Origin: Maricaulis sp.
GTDB taxonomy: Bacteria; Pseudomonadota; Alphaproteobacteria; Caulobacterales; Maricaulaceae
Reading direction: 5' to 3'
Assembly (NCBI RefSeq): GCF_017643475.1
Contig: NZ_JAEPNI010000001.1
Location: forward strand, 806,001-870,000
DNA length: 64,000 nt
Part shown: one piece after another, positions 43,904 through 52,232 of the stretch
Numbering within the stretch: the stretch's first letter is position 1
Layout: every line of letters starts with the position of its first letter
Made by a program: the position numbers and the translations under genes
The notes under the pieces: model-generated
The model's database searches: none
What the model was told of the DNA's origin: nothing
What the model saw: only the letters and a program-made list of their open reading frames with translations

Positions 43904-44467
43904 ATGCGACGCGACAAGAAACGCGTGCTCGGGGAATACCTGGTCAGTGCGGCCAGGACCGGAGATCGCGCGGCTTTCGACCAGCTGGCGCGCCTCTACC
44001 AGCCCGAACTCGCCCGCCATGCCTGGCGCCTATCCGGGGATGCCGACATGGCGCAGGATGTCCTCCAGGACGCCTGGCTGGACATAGTCCGCGGCCTGGG
44101 GCGCCTCAATGACCCGGCGGCTTTTCCCGCCTGGGCCTATCGGATCGTCACGCGCAAATGTGCAGGAATGATCCGCAAGCGACAGCGCATCCGCGACACA
44201 CAGGCCGCGATTGCGGCCGAACCCCCGGACGTCATGGATGACGAGATCCTCGCGGAAAACCAGGCCGATGTCGGCGTGGTCGCGAGGGCGATGGCGGACC
44301 TGCCGCCTGACCAGCGCTCTGCGCTGGCGCTGTTTCACCGCCAGGAGATGAGCGTGACCGAGATCGCCTTCGCCCTGGATGTTCCGGTGGGGACCGTGAA
44401 AACCCGTTTGATGCACGCGCGCCGGAAACTCCGGGACGCGTTGGAGATTACCAGTGATGGAGCCTGA
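43904..44467 (+). CDS. ECF-type RNA polymerase sigma factor
   Basis: 187 residues. Region 2: QLARLYQPELARHAWRLSGD with DVLQDAWLDIVRGL (residues ~25-70); region 4: LPPDQRSALALFHRQEMSVT with EIAFALDVPVGTVKTRLMHA and RRKLRDAL at the C-terminus. No separate anti-sigma is recognisable by motif, but the next gene encodes a membrane protein of the kind usually found beside such sigma factors. The stop lies one base before the following ATG. Confidence 0.92.
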   Translation: MRRDKKRVLGEYLVSAARTGDRAAFDQLARLYQPELARHAWRLSGDADMAQDVLQDAWLDIVRGLGRLNDPAAFPAWAYRIVTRKCAGMIRKRQRIRDTQAAIAAEPPDVMDDEILAENQADVGVVARAMADLPPDQRSALALFHRQEMSVTEIAFALDVPVGTVKTRLMHARRKLRDALEITSDGA

Positions 44468-44468
44468 T

Positions 44469-44858
44469 ATGAGCAATACTGACAAGGATATCGATGATCT
44501 GATCACCGAAGCGCTGGACGCCGAGGATCGCGAGCTTCTGGGGCGCCACGCCCCGCAGCCCGGCTTTTTCCGTCAGGCGCTGGGCATTTTCTCCGGCTCG
44601 ATGGGCTGGGTCATGGCTGTTGTCATGTTCATGGTGCTGGTCTTTGTCGTCCTGGCGGTATGGATCACGCTGCAGCTGATCGCCACGGATGACGTGCTGA
44701 AGACCCTGCGCTGGGGTCTGGGCCTTGTTGTGGTCACCCAGATCGTTCTGTTCCTGCGCGGCGTGCTGTTCCAGCAGATCCTGACCAATCAGGTCCTGCG
44801 AGAGGTCAAGCGGCTGGAATTGCAGGTCGTCCGGGCGCAGCACCGCCACGACGCATAG
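44469..44858 (+). CDS. DUF6768-like membrane protein, possible sigma partner
   Basis: 129 residues. N-terminal acidic part DIDDLITEALDAEDRELLGR, then two transmembrane helices (MGWVMAVVMFMVLVFVVLAV and TLRWGLGLVVVTQIVLFL), and a short coiled-coil tail (VLREVKRLELQVVRAQ). It starts one base after the ECF sigma stop and is translationally coupled to it, so a regulatory link to that sigma factor is likely. The DUF6768 label is from recalled similarity. ATG 44469 has ggag six bases before. Confidence 0.8.
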   Translation: MSNTDKDIDDLITEALDAEDRELLGRHAPQPGFFRQALGIFSGSMGWVMAVVMFMVLVFVVLAVWITLQLIATDDVLKTLRWGLGLVVVTQIVLFLRGVLFQQILTNQVLREVKRLELQVVRAQHRHDA

Positions 44859-44883
44859 CCGTCAACTCCACATCGGGCCTGCC

Positions 44884-44911
44884 CTTGCACGCGGAATTTG
44901 AATTCCCATAT
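44884..44911 (+). promoter_or_regulatory. Heat-shock-like promoter candidate of rpoH
   Basis: CTTGCA at 44884-44889, a 15-bp spacer, and CCCATAT at 44905-44911 resemble the sigma-32 promoter (CTTGAA, CCCCAT). It lies 172 bp before the rpoH ATG. Self-activation of rpoH from a sigma-32 promoter is known in Caulobacter, so this fits. Untested. Confidence 0.45.
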
Positions 44912-45083
44912 GCATAGGGCAGGCGGGGGCGTGCATGGATGCATAGGCATTATGTACGCTCAAATGGCGGTAACGTCGGCGTGAGGCCCTAGCATTCGCG
45001 CTTTCGCTTCCCCAAATACGTCTGCGAGCAGGCATGGTGAGGCCTCTGGCCAGCCTCGTCTGCATAGGGATAGGATGTAGATT

Positions 45084-45971
45084 ATGTCTAACGCACTCGC
45101 AGTATCGCTCTCGCCGGAACAGGGTCTGTCCAGCTATCTGGCCGAGATCCGCCGTTTTCCCATGCTGGAAAAGGACGAGGAATTCATGCTCGGCAAGGCC
45201 TGGCGTGAACACGGTGATGCGAAGTCCGCCGAAAAGCTGGTGACCTCTCACCTTCGCCTGGTGGCCAAGATCGCGATGGGGTATCGCGGCTATGGCCTGC
45301 CGGTCGCTGAAGTGATTTCAGAGGGCAATGTCGGCCTGATGCAGGCGGTCAAGAAATTCGACCCGGAAAAAGGTTTCCGCCTGGCGACCTACGCCATGTG
45401 GTGGATCCGCGCCTCGATCCAAGAATATATCCTGCGGTCCTGGTCGCTGGTGAAAATGGGTACGACGGCTGCGCAGAAGAAGCTGTTCTTCAACCTGCGC
45501 CGCATGAAAAGCCAGATGCAGGCCCTGGACGAGGGCGATCTGCGCCCGGACCAGGTCGAGGAAATCGCCACCAAGCTGGGCGTGACCAATGACGATGTCG
45601 TGTCCATGAACGGTCGCCTGTCCGGTCCGGACGCCTCGCTCAACGCGCCGCTGAAAGGCACGGAAGGCGAGGGGCAGTGGCAGGACTGGCTGGCAGATGA
45701 TGATGCGGAAAGCCAGGAAGACGAGCTGGCCGAAAGCGACGAGTTCGACACCCGCATGCAGCTTCTGCAGGCCTCCATGGGTGAGCTGAACGAGCGCGAG
45801 CAGCACATCCTGCAGGAACGCCGTCTGACGGAAGACCCCAAGACGCTGGAAGAACTGGCAGAGCATTACGGCGTCAGTCGTGAGCGTATTCGCCAGATCG
45901 AGGTCCGTGCGTTTGAAAAGCTGCAGAAGGCCATGCGTTCCATGGCGTCTGAACAGGGCTTGATGAACTAG
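45084..45971 (+). CDS. rpoH: RNA polymerase sigma-32 factor
   Basis: 295 residues, full length, heat-shock sigma factor. Region 2: HLRLVAKIAMGYRGYGLPVA with EGNVGLMQAVKKFDPEKGFR and ATYAMWWIRASIQEYIL. The RpoH box is QKKLFFNLRRMK near residue 135, diagnostic of sigma-32. Region 4 has EELAEHYGVSRERIRQIEVR. ggatag before the ATG is a weak RBS. The upstream 225-bp intergenic contains a heat-shock-like promoter candidate. Confidence 0.96.
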   Translation: MSNALAVSLSPEQGLSSYLAEIRRFPMLEKDEEFMLGKAWREHGDAKSAEKLVTSHLRLVAKIAMGYRGYGLPVAEVISEGNVGLMQAVKKFDPEKGFRLATYAMWWIRASIQEYILRSWSLVKMGTTAAQKKLFFNLRRMKSQMQALDEGDLRPDQVEEIATKLGVTNDDVVSMNGRLSGPDASLNAPLKGTEGEGQWQDWLADDDAESQEDELAESDEFDTRMQLLQASMGELNEREQHILQERRLTEDPKTLEELAEHYGVSRERIRQIEVRAFEKLQKAMRSMASEQGLMN

Positions 45972-46036
45972 AAAATTCGGTTACCGGTTCTATCTTCGAC
46001 CCCGTCGGATAGGCCGGCGGGAGCGAGGAGAGCATT

Positions 46037-46552
46037 ATGGCTGAGCAAACGATCACCCTGGCCGGTGGATGTTTCTGGGGCATGCAGGATCTGCTGCGCA
46101 AACGTCCCGGCGTTATTGCCACCCGTGTCGGCTATACCGGTGGCACCACGCGAAATGCCACCTATAATACCGTCAGGACCGGCCAGACGGGCCATGCGGA
46201 ATCCATCGAGATCCGCTTCGATCCCGAAACGATCAGCCTGAAGGAGATCTACGAGGTCTTCTTCCAGATCCACGACCCGACGACGCTGAACCGCCAGGGC
46301 AATGATATTGGCAGCCAGTATCGCTCCGTGATCTTCTATGCCGATGCCGAGCAAAAGGCGCAGGCCGAGAAGGTGATTGCCGCTGTGGACGCCTCGGGCC
46401 TCTGGCCCGGCAAGGTCGTCACCCAGCTGCAGCCTTTGGGCGAATTCTGGGAAGCGGAAAGCGAGCACCAGGATTATCTGGAACGTTTCCCGGAAGGCTA
46501 TACCTGCCACTTCGTCCGCCCCGACTGGAAACTCCCGGAAGGCGTGATCTAG
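46037..46552 (+). CDS. msrA: Peptide methionine (S)-S-oxide reductase
   Basis: 171 residues. MsrA repairs oxidised methionine in proteins using thioredoxin. Catalytic Cys12 lies in [15 protein letters not shown] and [33 protein letters not shown] and the C-terminal region are conserved. A further resolving cysteine is visible at Cys163 in YTCHF. It follows rpoH by 66 bp and may belong to the heat/oxidative stress response. Confidence 0.95.
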   Translation: MAEQTITLAGGCFWGMQDLLRKRPGVIATRVGYTGGTTRNATYNTVRTGQTGHAESIEIRFDPETISLKEIYEVFFQIHDPTTLNRQGNDIGSQYRSVIFYADAEQKAQAEKVIAAVDASGLWPGKVVTQLQPLGEFWEAESEHQDYLERFPEGYTCHFVRPDWKLPEGVI

Positions 46553-46559
46553 CGCTTGT

Positions 46560-46733
46560 GCCTACTCAGCTCATCCTCGCCCTTGATGGGCGAGGGGGAC
46601 CATTGCAAAGCAATGGTGGAGTGGGTGCGCGCCGGAGGCGCGAGTGAGAGTCGCTTCTTTTGGCCCTTTCGGGCCGCACCCTATCCGCCCACTTCGTGGG
46701 CACCTTTCCCATCAAGGGAAAGGAGGAACATAG
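46560..46733. repeat. Mosaic of short palindromes after msrA
   Basis: Several hairpin modules sit side by side: tcgcccttgatgggcga (46577-46593), ccattgcaaagcaatgg (46600-46616), cgcgccggaggcgcg (46628-46642), ggccctttcgggcc (46660-46673), gcccacttcgtgggc (46688-46702) and ctttcccatcaagggaaag (46704-46722). They look like a cluster of REP-like units of the same type as 37580-38260. Confidence 0.65.
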
Positions 46734-46822
46734 CCATGTGGCCTTCAACACCGTCATCCCACGGTGACCGCGCAGCGGACATCCGGGGGATCCCGGCTAT
46801 CCTGTCGACGGGCGAGCTGAGG

Positions 46823-47368
46823 TCACGAATTTACCCTGTCGAGCTGTTCCTTGACCGCAGAATTGAGCGGAATATTCCAATAATTGGAGTCAGAGAGGAC
46901 TTGCGCTCGAAGCGCGGGGTCATGTGTCAGGCTCCAGCTATAGGCCATCAAGCCATGACCTGCCGGTGCCCCCAGTTCGCGGGCGATGACCCGCCGAATG
47001 ACCTCGGGCATGCCGGTAATCCCAGCGTCTTCAAGCATGGCCTGCGGTCCGGCGGCCAGAAGCGTGGAAAAGAATGATGTACGCGAAGGGGCGATCCGGA
47101 TTTCCGATCGGTTCAGATCCTCCAGTACCGCGCTGAAGAAGCACATCTCGGTTACGTCGTGGCCCAACTGCGCCCGAACAATGCCGGCGATCTGCCTTGC
47201 AAGCTCAAGATTCGTGAGAAATATGATCGGCGCACTTTGTCGCTCCGGGGTCTGTTGCCAGCCCACCACAACATCGACATCGCCTCCCGAGGTCCAGGCA
47301 AAGGACTCTCTGTCATGGCCGCGAAACCCGTGCCCCTGGAGGAGTTTTATGCCTTCGTCCCGGTTCAT
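46823..47368 (-). CDS. Hypothetical protein
   Basis: 181 residues, family unknown. It starts MNRDEGIKLLQGHGFRGHDR and later has SWSLTHDPALRAQVLSDSNY. No signal peptide or membrane helix, so cytoplasmic. Codon use is typical. It ends before the palindrome cluster and starts 24 bp from the lysoplasmalogenase stop, so the two minus-strand genes could be one transcript. Confidence 0.6.
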   Translation of the reverse strand: MNRDEGIKLLQGHGFRGHDRESFAWTSGGDVDVVVGWQQTPERQSAPIIFLTNLELARQIAGIVRAQLGHDVTEMCFFSAVLEDLNRSEIRIAPSRTSFFSTLLAAGPQAMLEDAGITGMPEVIRRVIARELGAPAGHGLMAYSWSLTHDPALRAQVLSDSNYWNIPLNSAVKEQLDRVNS

Positions 47369-47391
47369 CGCTGGTCAGCAGCCGGTGCCCT

Positions 47392-48090
47392 CTAGCGCTC
47401 CCGCGCCAGTCCGAGGCAGATCCCGGCCTGGCCCAGATAATAGGTGGCCCACACGACCGGTCCGGCCCAGTCGAGGGCGCCGGCGAACATGCGCCAGGCC
47501 AACACACTGTCTGACACCACGAACAGCAGCGCGCCCGCAATTGCCAGCGGGTGGGCGCGGCTCATCACAGCCAGGATGGCCATCGCCATGATGATGGCGT
47601 TGTAGATCGAGGCCGCGATACGCAGCTCGCCGAAATGCGGTTGCAGGGCAATCAGCATGATGGCGCCGAACACGGCCAGGCCGCCTGCAGCCAGGAAGCC
47701 GTAGCCGCCGACCAGGGACCGCTGGCGCAGGATCGCTGCGAACAGGCCGATATAGACGATATGCCCGAGACCGAAGGAAACGATGCCCAATCCCTGTTGC
47801 AGGGCTTCGGAGCGCAGGATGGCTTCGATACTGTCCCCAGTCGGCTGCAGGGCCAGGAACGCATCTCCCGCCGAGCCCAGCAACAGGCCTGCCGCCAGCC
47901 AGCGATATCCACGCATCCAGGCCAGCGCGCCCAGCAGAACGATGCCGGAAGCCTTGAGCACGACATCGGCGGGATAGGGCAAGCCGATCTCGAACCCGTC
48001 CAGGAAATACAGCGCGCCAAGCAGGATCGAAGCGATCAGCACATAGTGCTGGTTCCGTGTCGAATTCGGTCCGATGAGTTTGTCGAGCAT
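47392..48090 (-). CDS. YhhN/TMEM86-family membrane protein (lysoplasmalogenase-like)
   Basis: 232 residues with about eight transmembrane helices. The family pattern is seen in LLLGSAGDAFLALQ near residue 75, FGLGHIVYIGLFA near 108, YNAIIMAMAILAVM near 165 and GALLFVVSDSVLAW near 188; Asp and His in these helices are the proposed active-site residues. Human and bacterial homologues cleave the vinyl-ether bond of lysoplasmalogens. The exact substrate in this bacterium is open. Confidence 0.9.
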   Translation of the reverse strand: MLDKLIGPNSTRNQHYVLIASILLGALYFLDGFEIGLPYPADVVLKASGIVLLGALAWMRGYRWLAAGLLLGSAGDAFLALQPTGDSIEAILRSEALQQGLGIVSFGLGHIVYIGLFAAILRQRSLVGGYGFLAAGGLAVFGAIMLIALQPHFGELRIAASIYNAIIMAMAILAVMSRAHPLAIAGALLFVVSDSVLAWRMFAGALDWAGPVVWATYYLGQAGICLGLARER

Positions 48091-48130
48091 GGCTTCCCCC
48101 TTGCGCGGAAAACGCTAGACTGTGCCGTTC

Positions 48131-49378
48131 ATGAGGAAAAGTGTGTTCGTCATTGTTTCTGGCCTGCTGGCCATGCTGGCCTTGCCAAGCTCGCTGCCTG
48201 CCCAGCCTGCGCCTGCAGCGATCAGCTCGGCGCTGGCCGAGCTTGAATTGCGCCCGCATGCGGAAGAGGAAATCTGGCGAAACCTGCGATCGCGCGGGTT
48301 GCCGCTCATCGAGGATCACCCGGAGGATGAAGGCCTGCGCCGGGTCACCTTCGTTATCCAGGTGCCGCATGGCACCAGCCGGGTCCGCTTCGACAGTGTC
48401 ATCAATGCGGGCATGGCGCGTCAGCCCGTTGAAGATTATCTGCGTGATTTCACCCTGCCAATGCAGGCGCTTGGCGATACGCGTATCCATCACCTGACCC
48501 TGGACGTCCCGCGTGATGCCACGGCGGTCTACAGTTTCCTGATCGAAACGCCCCAGGGGTGGCGGCGTCTGAGCGATGCAGCCAATCCGGCGCATTTGCG
48601 CGGCGCGTCTGCCGAGGCGGTTCTGCTGGCCGACAGCGCCACACGCCACCCGGCCATCATGCCAATCCCCTTTACGCTACGGTTTGAGCCGGAGCTGCTC
48701 ACGGTGGAGAGTGCGGTTCTTGGGCGCACAGTATTTCTGCAGCACCACACCGTTGGCGGCGCGGAGGCGGATGCTCCGGTGCTCGTTCTTTATGACAGTT
48801 TCAACTGGGGTGTTCGCGCGCCGGCCTGGGAGATCGTCCAGCATCTCGTCAATGCCGGCGCGGTGCCGCCCATGCATGTTGTCCTCATAGACCAGCTCGA
48901 TACCGCCAGCGCGCGCCAGGACTATGATGACCAACTGATTTTTCTCAGTGAGGAATTGCCTTCGGCCCTGGCCGATGCCGGCATTGATGGTCGGCGAATC
49001 CTCGCCGGCGCCTCTCGCCGAGGGCTTGTGGCCAGCCGGACAGCGCTGGAACGCCCGCAGGACGTTCTCGGGGTGATTTCGCTTTCGGGCTCCTTCTACT
49101 GGTCACCTGACGGACAGGCGCCACGCTGGTTGACGCGGCGCGTTCCCGCTGCCCGCCTTGATGGCCCGCGTTTTGTGCTGGCTGCCGGTTCGCTGGAATA
49201 TGTCGTGACCTCAACCAATGCCGGACACGTCATGCTGGACACCAATGCTGCCATGATGCAGGCGCTGGCGGATGCGGGGCATCCGGCTGAGTTCGTGCTC
49301 TACCAGGGCGGTCATGACATGGCCGGATGGAGGCAGGCGCTGGCGGTCAGCCTGGAGCGCCTGTTCGCCGAGGACTAG
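48131..49378 (+). CDS. Exported esterase of the Fes/esterase-D family
   Basis: 415 residues. Signal peptide MRKSVFVIVSGLLAMLALPS. A beta-rich N-terminal domain (VTFVIQVPHGTSRVRFDSVI) precedes an alpha/beta hydrolase. The nucleophile motif is GASRRG (ILAGASRRGLVASRTAL), and a C-terminal YQGGHDMAGWRQAL supplies the histidine, like enterochelin esterase (GGHD..W). It may cleave siderophore or other esters in the periplasm. Start ATG 48131; an upstream GTG at 48122 is possible. Confidence 0.85.
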   Translation: MRKSVFVIVSGLLAMLALPSSLPAQPAPAAISSALAELELRPHAEEEIWRNLRSRGLPLIEDHPEDEGLRRVTFVIQVPHGTSRVRFDSVINAGMARQPVEDYLRDFTLPMQALGDTRIHHLTLDVPRDATAVYSFLIETPQGWRRLSDAANPAHLRGASAEAVLLADSATRHPAIMPIPFTLRFEPELLTVESAVLGRTVFLQHHTVGGAEADAPVLVLYDSFNWGVRAPAWEIVQHLVNAGAVPPMHVVLIDQLDTASARQDYDDQLIFLSEELPSALADAGIDGRRILAGASRRGLVASRTALERPQDVLGVISLSGSFYWSPDGQAPRWLTRRVPAARLDGPRFVLAAGSLEYVVTSTNAGHVMLDTNAAMMQALADAGHPAEFVLYQGGHDMAGWRQALAVSLERLFAED

Positions 49379-50658
49379 TCGCCTTCCTTGACCGGTTTGG
49401 TGGTGTTGGTCGGACGCGAGTCAGCCCGGCCCAGGCGGCCATTGCGGAAGTCTTCCAGATATTCCACCCAGCGATCAGCCCGCGCCGCGATATAGGTCAT
49501 CGGCTGACCCGGATTGCGGCGGAAATTGCTGTCGGTTGCGACGATGAAATACTCGTCGCCCTCGCGGATCATGAAGGGTGATCCGCTATCGCCGCGCGTG
49601 GTGTCGCAATCATGCGCCATCGTGTTATCGCGATAGATGCGGGTCATGTTGCAGCCGATATTGCCGGACAGGTGTGTGCCCGTATCCCAGCTGTATCCGG
49701 CCTGGTAGAGGTCCATCTGACGGGCCTGGCGATTGCCGACCTCGTCCACCAGCGCCCTGACGCCGACATAGCCCAGCTCGCGACCGATCGGACGGTCAAG
49801 GCGCAGCAGTGCCCAGTCCGTGCCGTCAATGTCGTCGGTATTGCTGAAACGCTGCTCATTCCAGTCCGGATCCATGAAGTGTCCGATGACCCGGGCCGAG
49901 ACCGGGCCGCCGCGTCGCGCTGATGCCGTGTTGAAGACACCGCGGGAGTCGGCACTATTGCCTTCGGAAATGCAGTGGGCGGCGGTGATGAGTACGTCCT
50001 CGGCGATCAGGGTCGCGGTGCAGGCACCCCCGGCATCAAAATCCACCTGGCCGATCACGCTCCACGGGAATTGTGCCGTGTCCATGAAGATGCGGTCGTC
50101 ATGCCCGAAGAAATGGTCATTGATGCCCAACGGCCGATCCCGGCCCATGCAGTCGGCGCGGTCGGTACGCTCCTCGCAGCGGCCATCACCGATTTCGGGT
50201 TCATTGCAGACCCCGTCAAAGGCCGTCTCGCAACTGTCATTGCGAAAGCGCAGTTCGATGACGCTGCCGCAATCGGCCAGGTCGGTCGCCTGGGTACAGG
50301 CGCCGGTGCCAAATCCCGGCTCGTCACATTCATTGTCATTGGCCCACTGGCAGGAATTGTCTTCCACCCCTTCGGCGATGCGCCAGCAGTCGGAGTAGTC
50401 CGTGCCGACCGTGCAGGCACCGGTGCCGATGCCGGGATCATCGCACTCACCGTCATTGGCCCAGCGGCAGCTGTCGACACCGCGATAGCGACCAGTGGAC
50501 ACGCCCTGGGGGCGTTGGGGCTTTTGGGTATAGGTGTGCAGATAGCGGGTGATCTCACGACTGGAAAGCTGTGACGGGTCGGGCTCGCTGCTCGTCGTCT
50601 GTGCGTTGGCACTGCCCGCCAGCAGCAGTGTCAGACCTGCGATCCAGAACTCTTTCAT
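49375..50658 (-). CDS. Trypsin-like serine protease with Cys-rich repeats
   Basis: 427 residues. Signal peptide MKEFWIAGLTLLLAGSANAQ. Three tandem Cys repeats (residues ~60-160): SCRWANDGECDDPGIGTGAC, SCQWANDNECDEPGFGTGAC, and a looser SCETAFDGVCNEPEIGDGRC, each ending in D-x-x-DC. They are followed by a trypsin domain with His in TAAHC, Asp in TDWALLRLDR and Ser in TTRGDSGSPF. Disulfide-rich repeats may anchor or regulate the protease in the periplasm or outside. Start ATG 50658 with gggaggt ahead. Confidence 0.88.
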   Translation of the reverse strand: MKEFWIAGLTLLLAGSANAQTTSSEPDPSQLSSREITRYLHTYTQKPQRPQGVSTGRYRGVDSCRWANDGECDDPGIGTGACTVGTDYSDCWRIAEGVEDNSCQWANDNECDEPGFGTGACTQATDLADCGSVIELRFRNDSCETAFDGVCNEPEIGDGRCEERTDRADCMGRDRPLGINDHFFGHDDRIFMDTAQFPWSVIGQVDFDAGGACTATLIAEDVLITAAHCISEGNSADSRGVFNTASARRGGPVSARVIGHFMDPDWNEQRFSNTDDIDGTDWALLRLDRPIGRELGYVGVRALVDEVGNRQARQMDLYQAGYSWDTGTHLSGNIGCNMTRIYRDNTMAHDCDTTRGDSGSPFMIREGDEYFIVATDSNFRRNPGQPMTYIAARADRWVEYLEDFRNGRLGRADSRPTNTTKPVKEGD

Positions 50659-50849
50659 CCGCACCTCCCGTAACATCCCGCACCACTAAACCCGGATTGT
50701 CAGGAAAAACCAAGGCTGGGGGCGCCTGTCTTTATCCGTTCAGCTAGATGACCTGAAGCTGAACCGCACATTCAAGGCCCGCTCAGATCCACTGTTGTTA
50801 GCTGCTCCCACACCGGCCGGAGACGGCCACTCAGGCAAAGGAGTAAGCC

Positions 50850-51320
50850 ATGTCATTTTTCAAGAGCGCACTTGCAGCCGCGTTTCTGGCTGGTCTGGGC
50901 ACGGTCGGTATCTCGGGAACCGCATCTGCCGGCACCTGGTACCTGAATGCCCGTGCATGCCCGGATCTGCGCGAAGATCGCCGTGACCGACGGGTTGATG
51001 AAGGGCGCTGGGATCGACGCGAAGATCGACGCGACCGTCGCGTGATCGAGTGCCCGCCTCGTGCCTGGACGTATGTCCCCGATCGCTGGGAGCGGCGCAA
51101 TGGCATTGAACGCGGTTCGGGCGGACGCTTGGCTTCGCCGGGCATTGTCTATCGCCGCCATGGCAATTTCTATCGCGAAACGCGTCGTGGTGACCTGCGT
51201 CAGATCGATGTCGTGATCGAGCGCGGACGTCGTGGATATCGTGAACGCGGTCGTGGTTACCGAGATCGTCACGGCTATCGCAACAGCCGCTACAACAATC
51301 ATCGCGGTTACCGCTACTGA
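50850..51320 (+). CDS. Arginine-rich exported protein
   Basis: 156 residues. Signal peptide MSFFKSALAAAFLAGLGTVG, ending ASA. The mature region is very rich in Arg and Asp (DLREDRRDRRVDEGRWDRRE, VIERGRRGYRERGRGYRDRH) with two cysteines. Such proteins are common in alphaproteobacteria, and their role is not established; a cell-surface or nucleic-acid binding role is possible. An aaggag RBS precedes the ATG. Confidence 0.75.
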   Translation: MSFFKSALAAAFLAGLGTVGISGTASAGTWYLNARACPDLREDRRDRRVDEGRWDRREDRRDRRVIECPPRAWTYVPDRWERRNGIERGSGGRLASPGIVYRRHGNFYRETRRGDLRQIDVVIERGRRGYRERGRGYRDRHGYRNSRYNNHRGYRY

Positions 51321-51330
51321 GTGTGGCGTA

Positions 51331-52149
51331 TCAGGGGAGGGTGATTTCCCCGGAGAGATAATGGGGCGCGTGGCCATACAGGGTCACGCGCTCCTTGTGT
51401 GTCTTGACCTCGAGCGCGCCGGGGCGTGGCCCGATCTGGCGCGCCTTCATCCGCGTCTTGCCCAGACGCTCGGCCCAGTAGGGCGCAAGTGTGCAGTGGG
51501 CGGAGCCAGTGACCGGGTCCTCGTCGACACCGGAGGCGGGGGCAAAGAAGCGGGAGACAAAGTCCAGCCCGCTGCCACCGGGCGCCGTCAGGATCACATT
51601 CGTGTTCAGCTTGCGCAGAAGGCCGTGATCGGGTTCGGCGCTGCGTACCAGGTTTTCATGGCCAACGACCCACATCTGGTAACCCGCGCCGTGGATGCGA
51701 TTGACGTCCAGAACTTCCTCCGGCGATGCCTGAAGGCCGAGCGCGGCTTCAAGGGCAGGCGCGTGGCGGCCGGGAATGAAGCCGATCGAGGGCAGGTCCA
51801 TGGCCAGTTGATGCCCGTCTGCGCGGACTTCGAGGCGGCCCGAGCGCGTTTCAAACCGGGCAGTGTCGCCAACGACCTTGCCGGCTTCCAGCAGGACAGC
51901 GCCCGCAGCGAAGGTGGCATGGCCGCAAAGATCAACCTCGACCGTTGGGGTAAACCAGCGCAGATCCCAAAGGTCTTGTTCTCGCGCAACAACAAAGGCG
52001 GTCTCCGACAGTGCGTTGGACGCCGCAATGCCGCGCATGATGTTGTCATCGGGAAAGCTGTCGAGCAGGCAGACGCCCGCCGGATTGCCGGTAAACGCCT
52101 CACCGGGAGCGGCAAAGGAGTGGATCTCGAAATAGGGAATTCCGGCCAT
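51331..52149 (-). CDS. PhzF-family epimerase/isomerase
   Basis: 272 residues. PhzF-like fold with FTGNPAGVCLLDSFPDDNIM near residue 19, the catalytic Glu in SNALSETAFV near 49, WFTPTVEVDLCGHATFAA near 66 and DEDPVTGSAHCTLAPYW near 209. Substrate unknown; family members isomerise amino- or keto-acid rings, and DHHA is the phenazine case. Convergent with the Arg-rich gene. Confidence 0.92.
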   Translation of the reverse strand: MAGIPYFEIHSFAAPGEAFTGNPAGVCLLDSFPDDNIMRGIAASNALSETAFVVAREQDLWDLRWFTPTVEVDLCGHATFAAGAVLLEAGKVVGDTARFETRSGRLEVRADGHQLAMDLPSIGFIPGRHAPALEAALGLQASPEEVLDVNRIHGAGYQMWVVGHENLVRSAEPDHGLLRKLNTNVILTAPGGSGLDFVSRFFAPASGVDEDPVTGSAHCTLAPYWAERLGKTRMKARQIGPRPGALEVKTHKERVTLYGHAPHYLSGEITLP

Positions 52150-52232
52150 GACAATTTCCTCCTCGGGCGCTCAGCGGTTATCTTCGCTTGTCGCGCCCGC
52201 GGCGTCCAAAATCAATGCGTAAGAGATACGTG

